Assembly: GCA_964036665.1 (NCBI GenBank) | Contig: OZ038532.1 | Span: 310,001 to 374,000, forward strand | Reading direction: 5' to 3' | Source: Gordius sp. MW1 | Taxonomy: Eukaryota; Nematomorpha; Gordioida; Gordea; Gordiidae | DNA: 64,000 nt | In this document: positions 13,501 to 25,299 of the stretch, one piece after another | Layout: every line of letters starts with the position of its first letter | How positions within the stretch are numbered: position 1 is the first letter of the stretch | Position numbers and translations under genes: made by a program | The notes under the pieces: model-generated | What the model saw: the letters and a program-made list of their open reading frames with translations, nothing else | What the model was told of the DNA's origin: nothing | The model's database searches: none

Positions 13501-16500
13501 CGTCTTTTATAATTATATTGTGCTTAGGCCTAGTCGAGGGGAGTGGGGCAAAGAGGCAAAATTTCTAAAAAAATCTTTTATATTTAATGAAACTAGGGTG
13601 AAAATGTCGAAAAATTGTCATATTGCCGCTTTCAAAAATTAAAAAACACATCAATTGAAATATATTTAATAATACTTAACTTATAAGATGGCGAACCGTG
13701 ACTTTATCAAAACTAACAAAAGTTAAATACAAAAAAGTACCACTTTATTAAAGTTTATAGATTTGTTTATATTTTTTGTATAAAATACTGTTTTTACTAT
13801 ATATTATTGGTTAGTTATGCGCTTCTCTCGGAACCACCGGTGCTTGTGCATTCGATAATCTCGCAGAGCTAGGACCAATATGTAAGTTTAACTCTTTTTA
13901 AAATGGCGGTTAATCCCCGTTTAAAATTAAAACAAGCATTTAAATTTTTTTATAAATAATACCACTTGGGCCACAATCTTCATGTAATTTGGAGTGACTA
14001 AAAGTATTTAAAGATAAATATCCCAATAAACTACCATTACGACAAAAGTATAAGGATCTTTTTTTAATAATTTTTTTCTATGCAATTTATGGCCTCGTTT
14101 TTGGTTGTCCTGTCCGTCCGTCCTGTCCAACTTGTAATCTTTCAATAATTGCTATGGAATCTTATACGGGTTTTTAATGGCTGTGGACTTATGCTTCTGT
14201 AAAAGACATTTATGCTTTAGCACATAGACTAGTGATGACCTCTGGTTGGCTTCACTTTTTCGAACTCGCCCGAACTCAAATTCCATTATTGTCGAGCCCG
14301 ACGGAACTGACTTTGTATTACCTATTATCCTTATTACAGGTCAGGAAGAAGAAATTTACCTGCACATAGATGCAGCTTATTCCGGCAGTGCCTTTATATG
14401 CCCGGAATATAGGTATCTAATGGAGGGGGTTGAATATGCGCAATCATTCGCCTTCAATCCCTCCAAATGGTTGATGGTCCACTTCGATTGTACAGCCATG
14501 TGGTAAGTGATGGGGAAGGCAAAAAGGGCACCCTCCCCCCCCCGCTCCAATCGAAAAATAATTTATTTTTATACAAATTTGATTAAAAATGTTAAAAATC
14601 AATGATTTTGTCTCATGACACTTGTTCAAACTTTTGATGATCTAAATTTAAAAAAAAATAAAGAGTAGCTAATTCATGAGTTTCAACTTAATAAGTAAAA
14701 TTTCAATCGCTTGCGTCATTTAGGATAAAAGATAGCAGATTGTTACACAGGACATTTAACGTGGATCCTCTGTACTTAAAGCACGAAAACTCGGGTATTT
14801 CACATTTTTATATGCAAATCAAGCTAAAATGTCAAAACTATTGACTTTGTTAAATTTTGCCGATTTATATGATGTTTTTTTTTGTTAGGAGAGGCGATCG
14901 ATTACATGGTAAATAAATACAGACTTTTAATAGATCATTACATCATAAATATATAAATATATTACATCGAACTACCAACTTTTTCCTAGCATTGGCAAAT
15001 AGGTTTGAGCAAAAGATTTCGATCATTGAAGCTCTGGTGCGTTTTGAGATCTTTCGGAGTGACAGGCCTTCAAAATCACATTCGGAAGGTCTTATTTTGT
15101 ATATTTTATTTTACCCATTTAACCTCAATTTTAAAACTATTTAGGGTGTAGAGTTGGCAAAAATGATGGAAAAACTTATCTTGTCTAATCCAAATTTCGA
15201 AATCCCAGCTAAAAGATACCTCGGTATGATCGTTTTTCGGCTAAAAGTGAGTAACTAAAAATACCCATTACTCCGAACAAGCTATATATCGAATTTTATA
15301 TAATGATATCATTAGCATTGTCCGGGTCTCCTTTTAAGTTCATAGCATTTAAAAATATAAAACTTTTTTGCTTTCTTGCTTGACCAATTTCTATAATTAT
15401 TGTACAACCTTCTAACTTTGTACCAAATCATATGAGGCCGATATCAAAATAAATTACATTACCTTAGGGTGAAAACGAATTGACGGAGACATTGTTAAAG
15501 TCGCTAAATTCCTCTGGGCAATTACATATGGTTCCCGCCTCTCTCAAAGGAACCTACATAATCCGTTTCACGGTAACTTCGCAATTCACCACGGAGGATG
15601 ACATTAAACGGGATTGGGGCTTAATAGTAACGGCTGCTAGGGAGGTTGTGATTAAACAAGGAGGCCTTTGGATTGAAGAGATAGAGGAAAATGTCGAAAT
15701 TGAAGTTAGCGAAGATGAATCGGGCTTAGGAGACGAATTGCAATATGCCGGAAGCAGTGACGTCGTTGTAACTACGGAAGATGGAATTCCCAAAAGACAT
15801 GAGCCTTCCGTTACTTTCAAGGTGGCTGATGGGGCTGGAATTAGTAGCACTGGTGGGGTGGGTGGTAGTGGAATTGGCTCGATCAAAGTAAGGCGGACCA
15901 AGATGGTACCGAGAAAACAGATGAGCGTAGTATTCGATCCGAGGGCCTCGGCGCGTAGACGGGCCACAGCTGCCTCTGCCGCCCAATACATTCCAGAAAG
16001 CGTTAACAATTATATTGGTGCCGATGGGGGAGGTAAAACACGCGAAGACACACTAGCGGTCAAACGTGGTAGTAATTTTGGGGTTAGCTTGCTACTTAGC
16101 AATACCCCCCACTCTCCTCAATTCATAAATGGGAGTTATGCGGCCATTTTTGAAAATCCTCAAGTAGTCGACGATATCGCCAGCCATTTGAGAAGACTTC
16201 AAACGGAGTATTCTCCATGGAGACAGGTATTCATGAATTCATGCACATATTAAATTTTAAGACTGTTTAATGTAATGTCCATCGTCATTCTCATAATTTA
16301 AGGCGAAGGCAAAAAAATTATTATAATAGCTAAACTTATATTTAACAGGGTCCACCGCCTACAAAGACTATTGAATCGCCAAACTATGCAGACAAATCTG
16401 CGACAAAAGATGACGAATCACAAGATGAAGAAGTTAGTTGCGATGACACTAAGGAAGATGGAGAAGATGATAAAGAATCCGTTAATAAGATGGAAAAACC

Positions 16501-18873
16501 TTATAGAAAATCTAAGTCGAGCTTAGTTTTCAAAAAAGCGATTGAAAACTTGTTTGAGACATATGATTCCACCACTAAATTAACTGATTCTACGCGACAA
16601 AGTTTTAATTCGGCCACCCTTAACAAAACCGAGGCCAGGCGAGCAGCCTTCAAACATTTAGCCCCTGGACGTCAATACAGCTTAGATTCTAGGCTTAACT
16701 TTTATTCTCGAGCCATTAACGATATATCGGCGGCGGCTAAAGCGGCTGTCCAGGGTGAAGCAGGTAACTTAAAACCTCAGAGGAGAGAGCTCGGGGGCCG
16801 AGTGCTGCAAACGGGTGCTCCCTATCCCTTCGATAAGACATCTGAAGCCGAGGATGAAGATGAGCCAGATACTGGAGAGAATGATGTGGCATCACCACCA
16901 GAAGACGTAGGAGGTACGGTCTGCACTGAGGATTGTTACCCTGGGGTCAGAGTCAAGGAAGATAGCCTTTCGAAAATGGTGGTCGCGCATTCACCCAAGG
17001 AAGAAGGGATTGATAACACAGGTCAGGGATTATCCAAGCTAATGGCTGGAACGTCGTTGCGTCGCCGACGCAGGATTATAGACCCACCGACTCACGTTCC
17101 AGCATTGCCAAGGGGTGGTGTATCATTGTCAGGGACAAAAGATGCCTTAACTAAGGTTATCACCGATAGGATTGTTGCTAACGATAGTGTAGGTGTTCAG
17201 GTGGAAGAGAGTATGCTACCTTTCGAAGATCAACCATTTTCCTCGCCTTACATAACGGCACCAACATACGTTGGTAAGACTTTTGAACGTGCGGGAGAAA
17301 GTTGCGAAAAGCTCTTTGATATGAATTCTAACGATAAAATGGTCGAAGTCAACGTAAATAATCAATTGGGATGGGCCAAAGTGAAACGTAAGTTAGTCAA
17401 AACCGCTTCTAAAAATGTCGATGTATAAATTATTATTATAGTCTAATATAAATGGACGACCTAATTGTAGTGGATTTTCATCAGTAAATAACTCATCCGT
17501 TTTTGATGTTGACTCTGTTGAAGAATTATCTGGAGTTCTTTTAGGGGTCCACCTTTTAAACTTTCCTTCATCTTTAATGGCTGTACCTGTGGAGCCAGTC
17601 TTTGCAAAGTCATTAGCACAAACGTTGGCATCCGTTCTAGTTTGTTCTTTAACCGGTTCGCTTCCAAATAATCTAACCAATTTTGCCATCAAGGAATCCT
17701 TCTTGGCGCCCACTCTCTGCTTTTTTATAGGCTCCTTATCATCTAATTTGTCTACATCTTCATATTTCCTTATATCGGCACCATCTAGTTTGGATTCTAC
17801 AAAATTTATTTGACCACTGAGACCCTCATCAAGATTTAGCATTAGATACAACCCCTTTTCTATGCACTCCAATTCATTTTTATTATTATTGTTTGTGTTA
17901 TATTGTGAATATAATTTGTGTGTTTTGGGAGTTTCACAAATTGTATCGGAAAGTAAACTATTAGAGGATGATTTTTTAATTGTATTATATTTGAATTCGT
18001 TATCATTTTCACAACCACCTGCCCTATTCACAGTTTCGTAACTTTCATTTGGTTTAGTTCTGTTGTTCTGAGAAATTGTACTTTCAAGAATTGGAATGGG
18101 AAAGTACAATTTCTCAGAACAACAGAACTAAACCAAATGAAAGTTACGAAACTGTGAATAGGGCAGGTGGTTGTGAAAATGATAACGAATTCAAATATAA
18201 TACACTTAAAAAATCATCCTCTAATAGTTTACTTTCCGATACAATTTGTGAAACTCCCAAAACACACAAATTATATTCACAATATAACACAAACAATAAT
18301 AATAAAAATGAATTGGAGTGCATAGAAAAGGGGTTGTATCTAATGCTAAATCTTGATGAGGGTCTCAGTGGTCAAATAAATTTTGTAGAATCCAAACTAG
18401 ATGGTGCCGATATAAGGAAATATGAAGATGTAGACAAATTAGATGATAAGGAGCCTATAAAAAAGCAGAGAGTGGGCGCCAAGAAGGATTCCTTGATGGC
18501 AAAATTGGTTAGATTATTTGGAAGCGAACCGGTTAAAGAACAAACTAGAACGGATGCCAACGTTTGTGCTAATGACTTTGCAAAGACTGGCTCCACAGGT
18601 ACAGCCATTAAAGATGAAGGAAAGTTTAAAAGGTGGACCCCTAAAAGAACTCCAGATAATTCTTCAACAGAGTCAACATCAAAAACGGATGAGTTATTTA
18701 CTGATGAAAATCCACTACAATTAGGTCGTCCATTTATATTAGACTATAATAATAATTTATACATCGAATGTGACAAGTGCGGGCACAAAATGGTGCCCAA
18801 TTTATTGGATTATATCAAACATAAGGCAACCAAAGTTGGTAGAACGCGAGGCTCATCACTATCATTAACATAA
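7573..18873 (+). CDS. Hdc: Histidine decarboxylase with a long C-terminal extension
   Basis: PLP-dependent group II decarboxylase that makes histamine, the photoreceptor transmitter of arthropods. Exons: 7573-7600, 10790-10962, 11625-11738, 12163-12285, 12630-12764, 13123-13266, 13815-13881, 14340-14502, 14724-14794, 14889-14908, 14990-15088, 15145-15246, 15468-16226, 16349-17387, 18089-18873. The sum is 3822 nt (1273 aa), in frame throughout. Visible landmarks: start [32 protein letters not shown] with His193, DAAYSG with Asp272, NPSKW with PLP Lys304, and [10 protein letters not shown] near 446-455. Ser353 in QIGLSKRF is Ser in HDC but Gly in aromatic amino-acid decarboxylase, which favours Hdc over Ddc. 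The Pro usual in QIPLS is Gly here. The catalytic core ends near residue 480. About 790 acidic, Ser/Thr-rich residues follow, ending with CDKCGH. The last intron contains an inverted copy of the last exon; if it is retained, translation stops at 17428. Confidence 0.93.
7638..7785. mobile_element. hAT-like MITE (CATGGGCGTAGCC family)
   Basis: It begins near GGCGTAGCTGGGAGG, ends CCTGGCTACGCCCATG and has the G-rich/C-rich shoulders of the family. It lies just inside intron 1 of Hdc. Confidence 0.6.
10313..10458. mobile_element. hAT-like MITE (CATGGGCGTAGCC family), worn copy
   Basis: The left end is CATGGGAGTAGCGAG, followed by a G-run; the right end is CCCTTGGCTACGTCCC. It has the same internal order as other copies (AT-rich core between G-rich and C-rich shoulders). 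Confidence 0.5.
13287..13482. mobile_element. MITE with TTGTAAAAACGGCTGGG termini, full copy
   Basis: The ends are TGTTGTAAAAACGGCTGAG and CCAACCGTTTTTACAACA, each followed inward by a TTTTGTTTGGTCGACC-type block. About 195 bp lie in Hdc intron 6. The same element, whole or partial, appears at 9254-9345, 41023-41153, 41868-41955, 42915-43078, 45530-45748, 49243-49447, 61068-61184 and 63677-63735. Ends of the form TAGTGTTG...CAACACTA suggest a TA target, but this is inference. Confidence 0.6.
14090..14300 (+). repeat. 215-bp dispersed repeat in Hdc intron 7
   Basis: Homologous in the opposite orientation to 2330-2560. It starts with a TGCAATTTATGGCCTCG block, then GTCCGTCCGTCC, and ends about 40 nt before the acceptor of exon 8 (14340). 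No splice or coding role is visible. Confidence 0.55.
17418..18767. repeat. 668-bp inverted duplication with 14-nt loop in Hdc
   Basis: The left arm 17418-18085 is the reverse complement of the right arm 18100-18767 with no net indel; the only mismatch I found is 17980/18205. The right arm is coding (most of exon 15). The left arm fills nearly all of the preceding intron, so a mirror-image frame can be read on the minus strand over 17393-18109. The splice acceptor TTTCAAG (exon starts 18089) lies in the 14-nt loop. The loop is flanked by GTACTTTC and GAAAGTAC, an 8-bp pair that could have primed snap-back synthesis. It is either a true recent event or an assembly or library artefact. Confidence 0.9.
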
Positions 18874-19072
18874 GCTTATGACACGAACAATATATCCCTA
18901 ACAATTAGTCTCTACATCTGCAAATTTTTAATTCTACTAAATCATTTAATTATAATATATCTATCCTTTTTTTAATATATAGCTTCCAAAGCTATTTTAA
19001 TCGCCGGTTTACATGTAATTATAATGCTTTTAATCAGTATGTACGTGTTATAGTCCTAAACTTGTGTATTTA

Positions 19073-19078
19073 AATAAA
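19073..19078 (+). promoter_or_regulatory. Candidate polyadenylation signal of Hdc
   Basis: An AATAAA hexamer lies about 200 nt after the Hdc stop codon at 18871-18873. The assignment rests on position alone. Confidence 0.35.
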
Positions 19079-19639
19079 TTCAATGGCCTACTATACTATG
19101 TAAGTGCATTTCCTACACTAACAAACTATAGTATAGCTTTATAAGTTGAATTGCAAAACGGGTCGAAAATTGACAAGTGCGGTTGAATGGTAAACAATTT
19201 CTTCAGTATGGAAACTAATTTTTTATTTCCTGAAAATCACGAAATCGTGATGAAAAATTAAATTTTATGGTGAAATAAGGGTTTTAAACGATTCGGGTTT
19301 GTGTTTTATGAAGAAGATCCCGATTCACGACGGATAATAACCGCGAATCAAAGGGACATTTCTTCGTGTTAACAGATTTTTTTTGAAAATTGTGGCAATT
19401 ATAAACTTCGCTAATCTAATTTCTACTTTATAACAAGGTTTCATTCTGGTTTTAAAATAGGTCTTTCTATAAAAAAAATGCACACGTTATGAAAGTGACT
19501 GTCTGGGAGTGTGCGTCAAGGTGTTTAATGTATGTATCTACTTTACATTTCACCCAAGTTAAGTCTTTAATCTGTTTTTAGCTTAATCGTCATAAGGTAA
19601 GGCTCACATAAAATTGCTCTATCGTGAATATTTGGAAAT

Positions 19640-21130
19640 TGGAAAACGTCTGCCAATTCTTTAAAAAATTGATGTTTGGTCGAAAGTCCCAGGACAGGAG
19701 GCACAATGGGGTTGATTGATAATGTTGTGTGTGCGGTCCTCTGGAAGTGTATGAGCTTTGGAATTTTGGTTGGAGGGGGCTAAAATGTCTATACAGGTGA
19801 AATCCGTATTACCAGGGAATGTGAGTTGAGCCGTCATTCTTCCTCCCAACAAGGGCTCAGAAGGCTCTAGGACGAATGGAATATTAGTTTTTTAAGGGCT
19901 GTTTAGAACAGTAATTTGATTTGGTGCCTTATATATTTATATTTGTTTTTAAGGCAGTGTAGAGGCCTTGGATATATGTCCACAGGTTGGGTTGCGGCAG
20001 TGGTACGGTTTCGAATAAGGTATTCCTAGTCTAAGGGCAATAAAGTATGAGAGCTCCGGAACCTCCAACATCAATCCAGTAAGTGAACTAAGATAGGCTT
20101 ATGGCCACTCATGACCCGTTCAATCAAAACCAAAGACTTCAGGTTAATGTGCTGGCGGGTTTCGCAGCGCGATAAGAGGTACTCGACGGAGCGCTATACG
20201 AAGCCAGCATCCCAATCTTTTTGCCTTGAGGCTTTAGGGAATGGGAACCGGGTTGACGTTGGAGGACCAGACATCTTGTTGAGCCAGCCCAATGGATAGG
20301 TCATTACATGGTGTTGTACGTTTGGTAATTATGTTGACGGATATAAAGGATGAGATAAAAGCTGCTAATGAGATTGATGCGGCGCGGCGTATACCTAAAC
20401 GGCCGGCTTTAACCCTCGAGCGATAGTTATAAACTTAAATATAAAAGGCATTTAAAAGCGAATTGATCTGGCCTTTTCAGTAGCCTAATATTTTACCAAG
20501 AACTAAGTTTGAGGAAAGTTTTATAACTTTTCGCCCACTACTTTTTAAAATATAGCATCTTTTTAGCCACAGGGGTCCTGTGTACCCCACGAATGCTCTC
20601 ACGTATGTTTTTTTCTGTTGGAAAAAATGTATGTATTTTTTTTCGTTTGGTGATATCTTTTACAATTTGTGTTTTTAACACATTTTGAACATTCTTTTAA
20701 TAAAAAATCACGTTTATTTTGATTTATTTTAAGGTATATGATGTCAAGAGGTAAAATGAGGGGAAGCTCTAAAATAACCAAAATAAAAATGGGGGTCCAG
20801 AAAATCGTTAACAAGTTTTTTAATGTTGATTAGATTCATATCAAAATTTATACCATCAATCTTAAGACCTTTATAAACACATGTTTAAAATTTGAAAGGT
20901 TTAAAAAGAATGCTTTAAAAGTTATAAGAAGTTAAAAAATGGGGTCAAATATACCCCACGAATGCTCTCGCGTTCGGAATTTTCAGGAAGGCTCTCGAGG
21001 GTTAATGGGCAGTGCTAGGGCCAGGAGGAAGTGTCAAATTTTAAATTACGACAAAGAGTTCCTCATAAAACTGTAGCCGTTTAAAATTTCGGGTTGCAGA
21101 AATGCAGACGAGGAACACAGTGTTGGATTT
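19640..21130 (-). pseudogene. Decayed LINE reverse transcriptase, C-terminal half
   Basis: Minus-strand frames read ALPIKAGRLGIRRAASISL across 20345-21015 once the inserted element at 20413-21001 is skipped. Downstream come LSYFIALRLGIPYSKPYHC with CRNPTCGH, then DFTCIDILAPSN near 19780. This order (GGLGIRRA block, RLG-x-P block with a Cys/His knuckle, then a 'VDI-x-APS' block) is that of the C-terminal part of many invertebrate non-LTR retrotransposon ORF2 proteins. Several stops interrupt it. It shares its tail type with 6570-6790 and 54993-55353. Confidence 0.6.
20413..21001. mobile_element. piggyBac-type MITE flanked by TTAA
   Basis: 589 bp begin CCCTCGAGCG and end GCTCTCGAGGG, giving 8-bp terminal inverted repeats CCCTCGAG. 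TTAA lies on each side (20409-20412 and 21002-21005). TTAA targets and CCC...GGG ends are the hallmark of piggyBac-type transposons. No transposase is present. An 18-bp direct repeat, TACCCCACGAATGCTCTC, occurs at about 20583 and 20953. Joining the flanks at one TTAA makes the interrupted LINE frame continuous. Confidence 0.75.
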
Positions 21131-23216
21131 TGGATATATTCAAATAGTTGTTAATTATAAAAAGAGCATGGTGTTTGGGAAGGTTTTTGAAGAGTTTCAT
21201 TTTTGATTTAAATTAAGGATGATTAAGTGATTAAAACAGATTTTAAGGCAGATTGGCTACTTATAAGAAAACCCGATTATTTTATTTTTATGAAATGGAT
21301 GCTATCACTTATGATTACATTATAAACTAAATTATATGCTCGAGAATTTAAATTATAAAATGAGCATGATTTACATAACCATTAAGCAAAAATTACATTT
21401 GTCCATTACGGTACATGAATGGAGCGGAACATTTAAGCCCGACCTTATAGAAAGAAAGTATTGGATGAAAAATAAATATCTAAATGAATATTAAAATAAC
21501 CAATTATCTATAAAATTGCAAAACACAAGAAAATAATAACTTTTAATGCTTTTGCCATAGCATTGAAATCGTTGAGTGATTATATTAAGGTGAAAGGCAG
21601 GTGTATTTCCACAAAATGGCTATTAAGAGATAAGGCCTTGATTTTTGACAGTAAACAATAAAATGTTTAGACTGCGAATTAAGTGACTTTGTTATGAATA
21701 AATATTAGAAATTTATACACATCTAAGTGTGTACTTGTTATACAAAAATCGTAAAAACTTTTTTTGCGCTGAATTACTTATTGTTTAGATTTGTTTGCAC
21801 TTCTAAATGGTGAATCCCATTTGTCATGCCGATTTATTTGGCATTGCCTGATTAAAAAATACACAATTCGTTCGTTATGATCGTACAACGAAGGTGCATC
21901 TGATTTACCTACTATATAAGCAAAAATAATAATAATTAATCCTTATTTTATAATATTCATCTTATATTCCGTGAGTTCTTAATAAATAGAGTCTTTTTAT
22001 GTACATTTAGCAGGAAGTCTAATAGTCATACATATGTTGGCTTTACAATATTGTATTGCTGCATTGCCTTGCCTTCTTATTACAAATTAGAGGCCAGAAA
22101 TAGATCCTGTAAATATCAGGTAATTTAATTTATTTAACAAATTTAGCTTTTATGATTGAATTTTTATTATTATACATTACAACAAGCAATATAATTTATG
22201 TAGTTTTATATTTTTCATTTTTAATTACAGATTTAAAAAACATGTATTTAATTCACGGTACCATAGCTTGGCTGTCAAATATGTTTCGTGCGCACAGGGG
22301 GAGAACAAACGAAATTCATCTGATGGATATTATATTTTATGTTTGTCCCGGCTTTTATCATTTAAATTGTTTTTAGGACTTAGTTTGCCCCTTCTAACAA
22401 CACACTGATTCAGTAGGGTTGCCTAGGGGCGATCCCAGCCCTTTTAAACTCATACATTTTTATTCCATTGGTCGCTTCGTGTTCGGGCACCTTTGGTAAA
22501 AGGGCCATAGCTTTATGAAGAGTTAGGAAGACCGTTTCACTGAAACAAAGAGTTGTATCCTTTTAGCCAAATAAAATTTTAATTCATTTGCGGATTTTTG
22601 GCCAATTTTGGAAAATCCTCTCGATGTTTTTTATTCGAAAATTTTAGTTTATTATCTGATGCATTTTGTTTCATATGTTTCATGTATTTTTACATTATTG
22701 TCAAATTTCCAGATTTTTAACAAATAAAACTTGATACACGCTATTATCCTTTTATATAGGTAACAGCAATACCATTCTATCATCCCTTTCAAACACATAA
22801 AATGTTGCTCAAAACAAAGAGCATGTATTATATACAATATTATATGTTGTAATTAGATGGCGCTTATAAAAATAATAACATTGTACTATAATGTTTTTGC
22901 AAAGAATAATTGTGTAAATATACAAACTAATGTGCGTTTTTTTATGCGCGATGCTCCCCGAAATTTCTTAAAAGGTTATTCTACATTTTTGCCAGAACAT
23001 TGCCTTATCATTCTAAGCAATTTATACATACTTTGTATCCACCTGCAAGCCACGAAACCATGTTTTTCAAAGTGCTTAAGCCATTTGCGGACGCTAAAAG
23101 TACACTTTTTACCTAAACATTTTTGGCTACAATGTCATTAATTTCTGAATATTATTTTTGTACTTCAATATACATTAACTTATACTTTTTATCTAAATCT
23201 TCTTCATTATCATGTA

Positions 23217-24390
23217 TTAGGTCCCAAAGTCGTGGGTTGTTTTGATAAGTCTCTCCCATCTTGATCGGGTAGGCGCCATTCCTTGATTTATCTTTTCATT
23301 TTCATAATTTTGTCTACCCTTTCCACATGACATGAGTCGTCGTCTTCCTCTCTTCCTCGGGTCCGATACTTCTCGATTATGTGATTCGTCTCCCTTCTCA
23401 GTATATAGCCATACCACCATAGCCGATTTTCGTTGATCAAGTCCGCCATCGGTTAAATACCCATTTTTTCCCTAAGATAGTCATTCGTCATATGATCGAG
23501 AGTATACCCTAAGCTCCACCGTATCATTCTCATATCGGTGGTATGTAATAGCTTTTTTCCGTGGTGTCCAATTCCCATGTTTCACTTCCATAGAGTAACA
23601 CCGGATTTAGAATGGATTTGTAAGCTTCGGTCTACAACCATCTTCCTGTCGCTTATTTTTGGATATATTTCGTCATATGAACCATCCTTTTTGAATCCGT
23701 GCATTGACTTCATTTGCTTAACCTCCCTCTTAATGCAGCATCGAGTCGAGGTATGTAACCCTATCTACTTTTGGATTCTAAAATGGTCATCTGGCGATGG
23801 GGTCTCTGTAGTTCATCCCTGTCCTGTGTACCGTTTAATTGTTGACCTTTAAACGATATAATAGCTAGGCGCTTTGACCACTTTTCAGCTTGTTCGAATA
23901 CTTTATCCTTTGTCTCCTCAAGTTTCTTCTCCACCATTCCATTCCCTCGGCTAGAATAAGGTTTGACCATGGGCGTAGCCAAGGGGGGCGGGGAGAGGCG
24001 GCTGCCCCCCTCTAAATCGAAAAATTTGTTGAAATCTATTATAATTATGGCTCAAATTTCAAAAAATGTTCATTTTACCCCTCCCTAAATTATGCTCACG
24101 TCAATGGGTTTGACCCTTCTCATTTTTGACTATTATAATGACTTAGACATTGCGACTTTTCTTCTCCCTTATCTTAGCCAATTTGTGCATAAGCCTGTCG
24201 TCTCCTGTGTGTGAGTTAGTTTGCCTTTCCGGTGTAGGCAGCATTCTTTTTTATTGCAACGGCCTTCTTCGCCGCTCACTTCGCCTACTTATATTTTTGA
24301 TAACCCTCCGACTTTTTTATATATGCCACCGTTTATATAAAATTTCCTTGCTTTCGATGACAACCCTGACCAATTTTTAATTGAGACATG
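23217..24390 (-). pseudogene. RTE-like LINE fragment, C-terminal part
   Basis: On the minus strand the order is a K-E-I-L-Y-K-R-W linker block (about 24330), DRLMHKLAKIREKKSRN (about 24170), PVLLYGSETWELDTT (about 23590), RLWWYGYILRRE (about 23400) and a basic tail. The same landmarks occur in the longer plus-strand copy (RLIYKIAKSRARNSKEY, RLRWYGHVERRD). Stops and frameshifts abound and a hAT MITE sits at 23969-24107. It lacks a polymerase core, so it is a dead fragment. Confidence 0.6.
23969..24107. mobile_element. hAT-like MITE with perfect 8-bp duplication
   Basis: The element starts ATGGGCGTAGCCAAGG and ends CACGTCAATGG, with a CTGCCCCCCTCTAAAT shoulder inside. GTTTGACC flanks both sides (23961-23968 and 24108-24115), a perfect 8-bp target duplication as in the hAT superfamily. 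It interrupts a LINE fragment. Confidence 0.75.
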
Positions 24391-24480
24391 TCGATTTTTC
24401 TCGTAGTGACGAGACGAGACAGAGATTTTTAGGCCGAGTCGAGATTCTCTTAAAAAGACTTCAGACGAGACCGCAACACT
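24390..24480. repeat. Degenerate CGAGA-rich repeat
   Basis: Repeated GACGAGAC/GAGTCGAGA motifs. Related to the longer stretch at 34690-34945. Confidence 0.5.
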
Positions 24481-24722
24481 AAGGGAACAAAAGGATGCCA
24501 TAAGGGGTATGGATATTCAGGGATACCACAAACCTTATAAATAATAAAGGTAAATAAAACAAGTTATACAATTATTTACTATTATCAGTTATTATATAAT
24601 TACAACATGTTTAACCCCAATTAGTTTAAAACTAGACATAAAATAAAATTTCTACCATAATTTATTAATTTTCCACTAGATATAAAACAAATTTGAGTGA
24701 CTTTTTTCCCAATACCAAACAT

Positions 24723-24825
24723 CATGGGCATAGCCAGGTTTTGGATTAGGGGGGGGGGGGCAAAACGTTTAAAAGTTCAATTAGGGAGGGGGAAAACATA
24801 AAAAAAAATTCCGTTAACGCTCATG
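24723..24825. mobile_element. hAT-like MITE with perfect 8-bp duplication, short copy
   Basis: The termini are CATGGGCATAGCC and CGTTAACGCTCATG. CCAAACAT flanks both sides (24715-24722 and 24826-24833). The core has an 11-12 nt G-run. Its 103-bp length shows how short members of this family can be. Confidence 0.75.
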
Positions 24826-25299
24826 CCAAACATCATTTTTATCCTAATTCAAATGAATAAAGTACGGTTGTTTGATATTGAGTTTATATTATTTTTTAAA
24901 TACTAGAGGAGGTACTAAAACTCAACGAGCCAGAAAGACCTTGTAGTGGTGGTTGAGCTTGTGCACTCTCGTGATCCAAGAAGCTATACTTTTGGTAGCC
25001 AAACACAATTTTTGTTTGTTACTGGTGGGGTCACCCTATTGGCAAGGTTCTTGGTGAAGGGTCAGACTAAAATTTCTGGGCTTTTTAAGGGAGTACTAGT
25101 GAAATGGTGCTAAATTAAGCCTATCAATACGAGTGGTCTAAAGAGAAGTTTAATTCACCAATGACGGCATCATAAAGTATAGTAGGTAGTCAAGCGCCTT
25201 AACATAGTTCCATCAGTCTTGGAAGGCCGAGATATCAATATTCCCTCATTCCATATTAACAAAAATGTATACTACAACATAGAAACAGCATGAAAACCA

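Noticed and set aside
15554..16009. 151-codon minus-strand frame
   Set aside because: Antisense shadow of Hdc exon 13, with no family features.
17393..18109. Minus-strand frame of 238 codons, seemingly a separate gene
   Set aside because: It is the inverted copy of Hdc exon 15; the same sequence is read on the plus strand at 18089-18767.
7573..18873. Aromatic L-amino-acid decarboxylase (Ddc) instead of Hdc
   Set aside because: Ser353 in QIGLSKRF, the [14 protein letters not shown] block and the long C-terminal extension fit Hdc; Ddc has Gly at that position and a different end.
22857..23141. 94-codon plus-strand frame
   Set aside because: AT-driven chance frame; no motif and no splice context.
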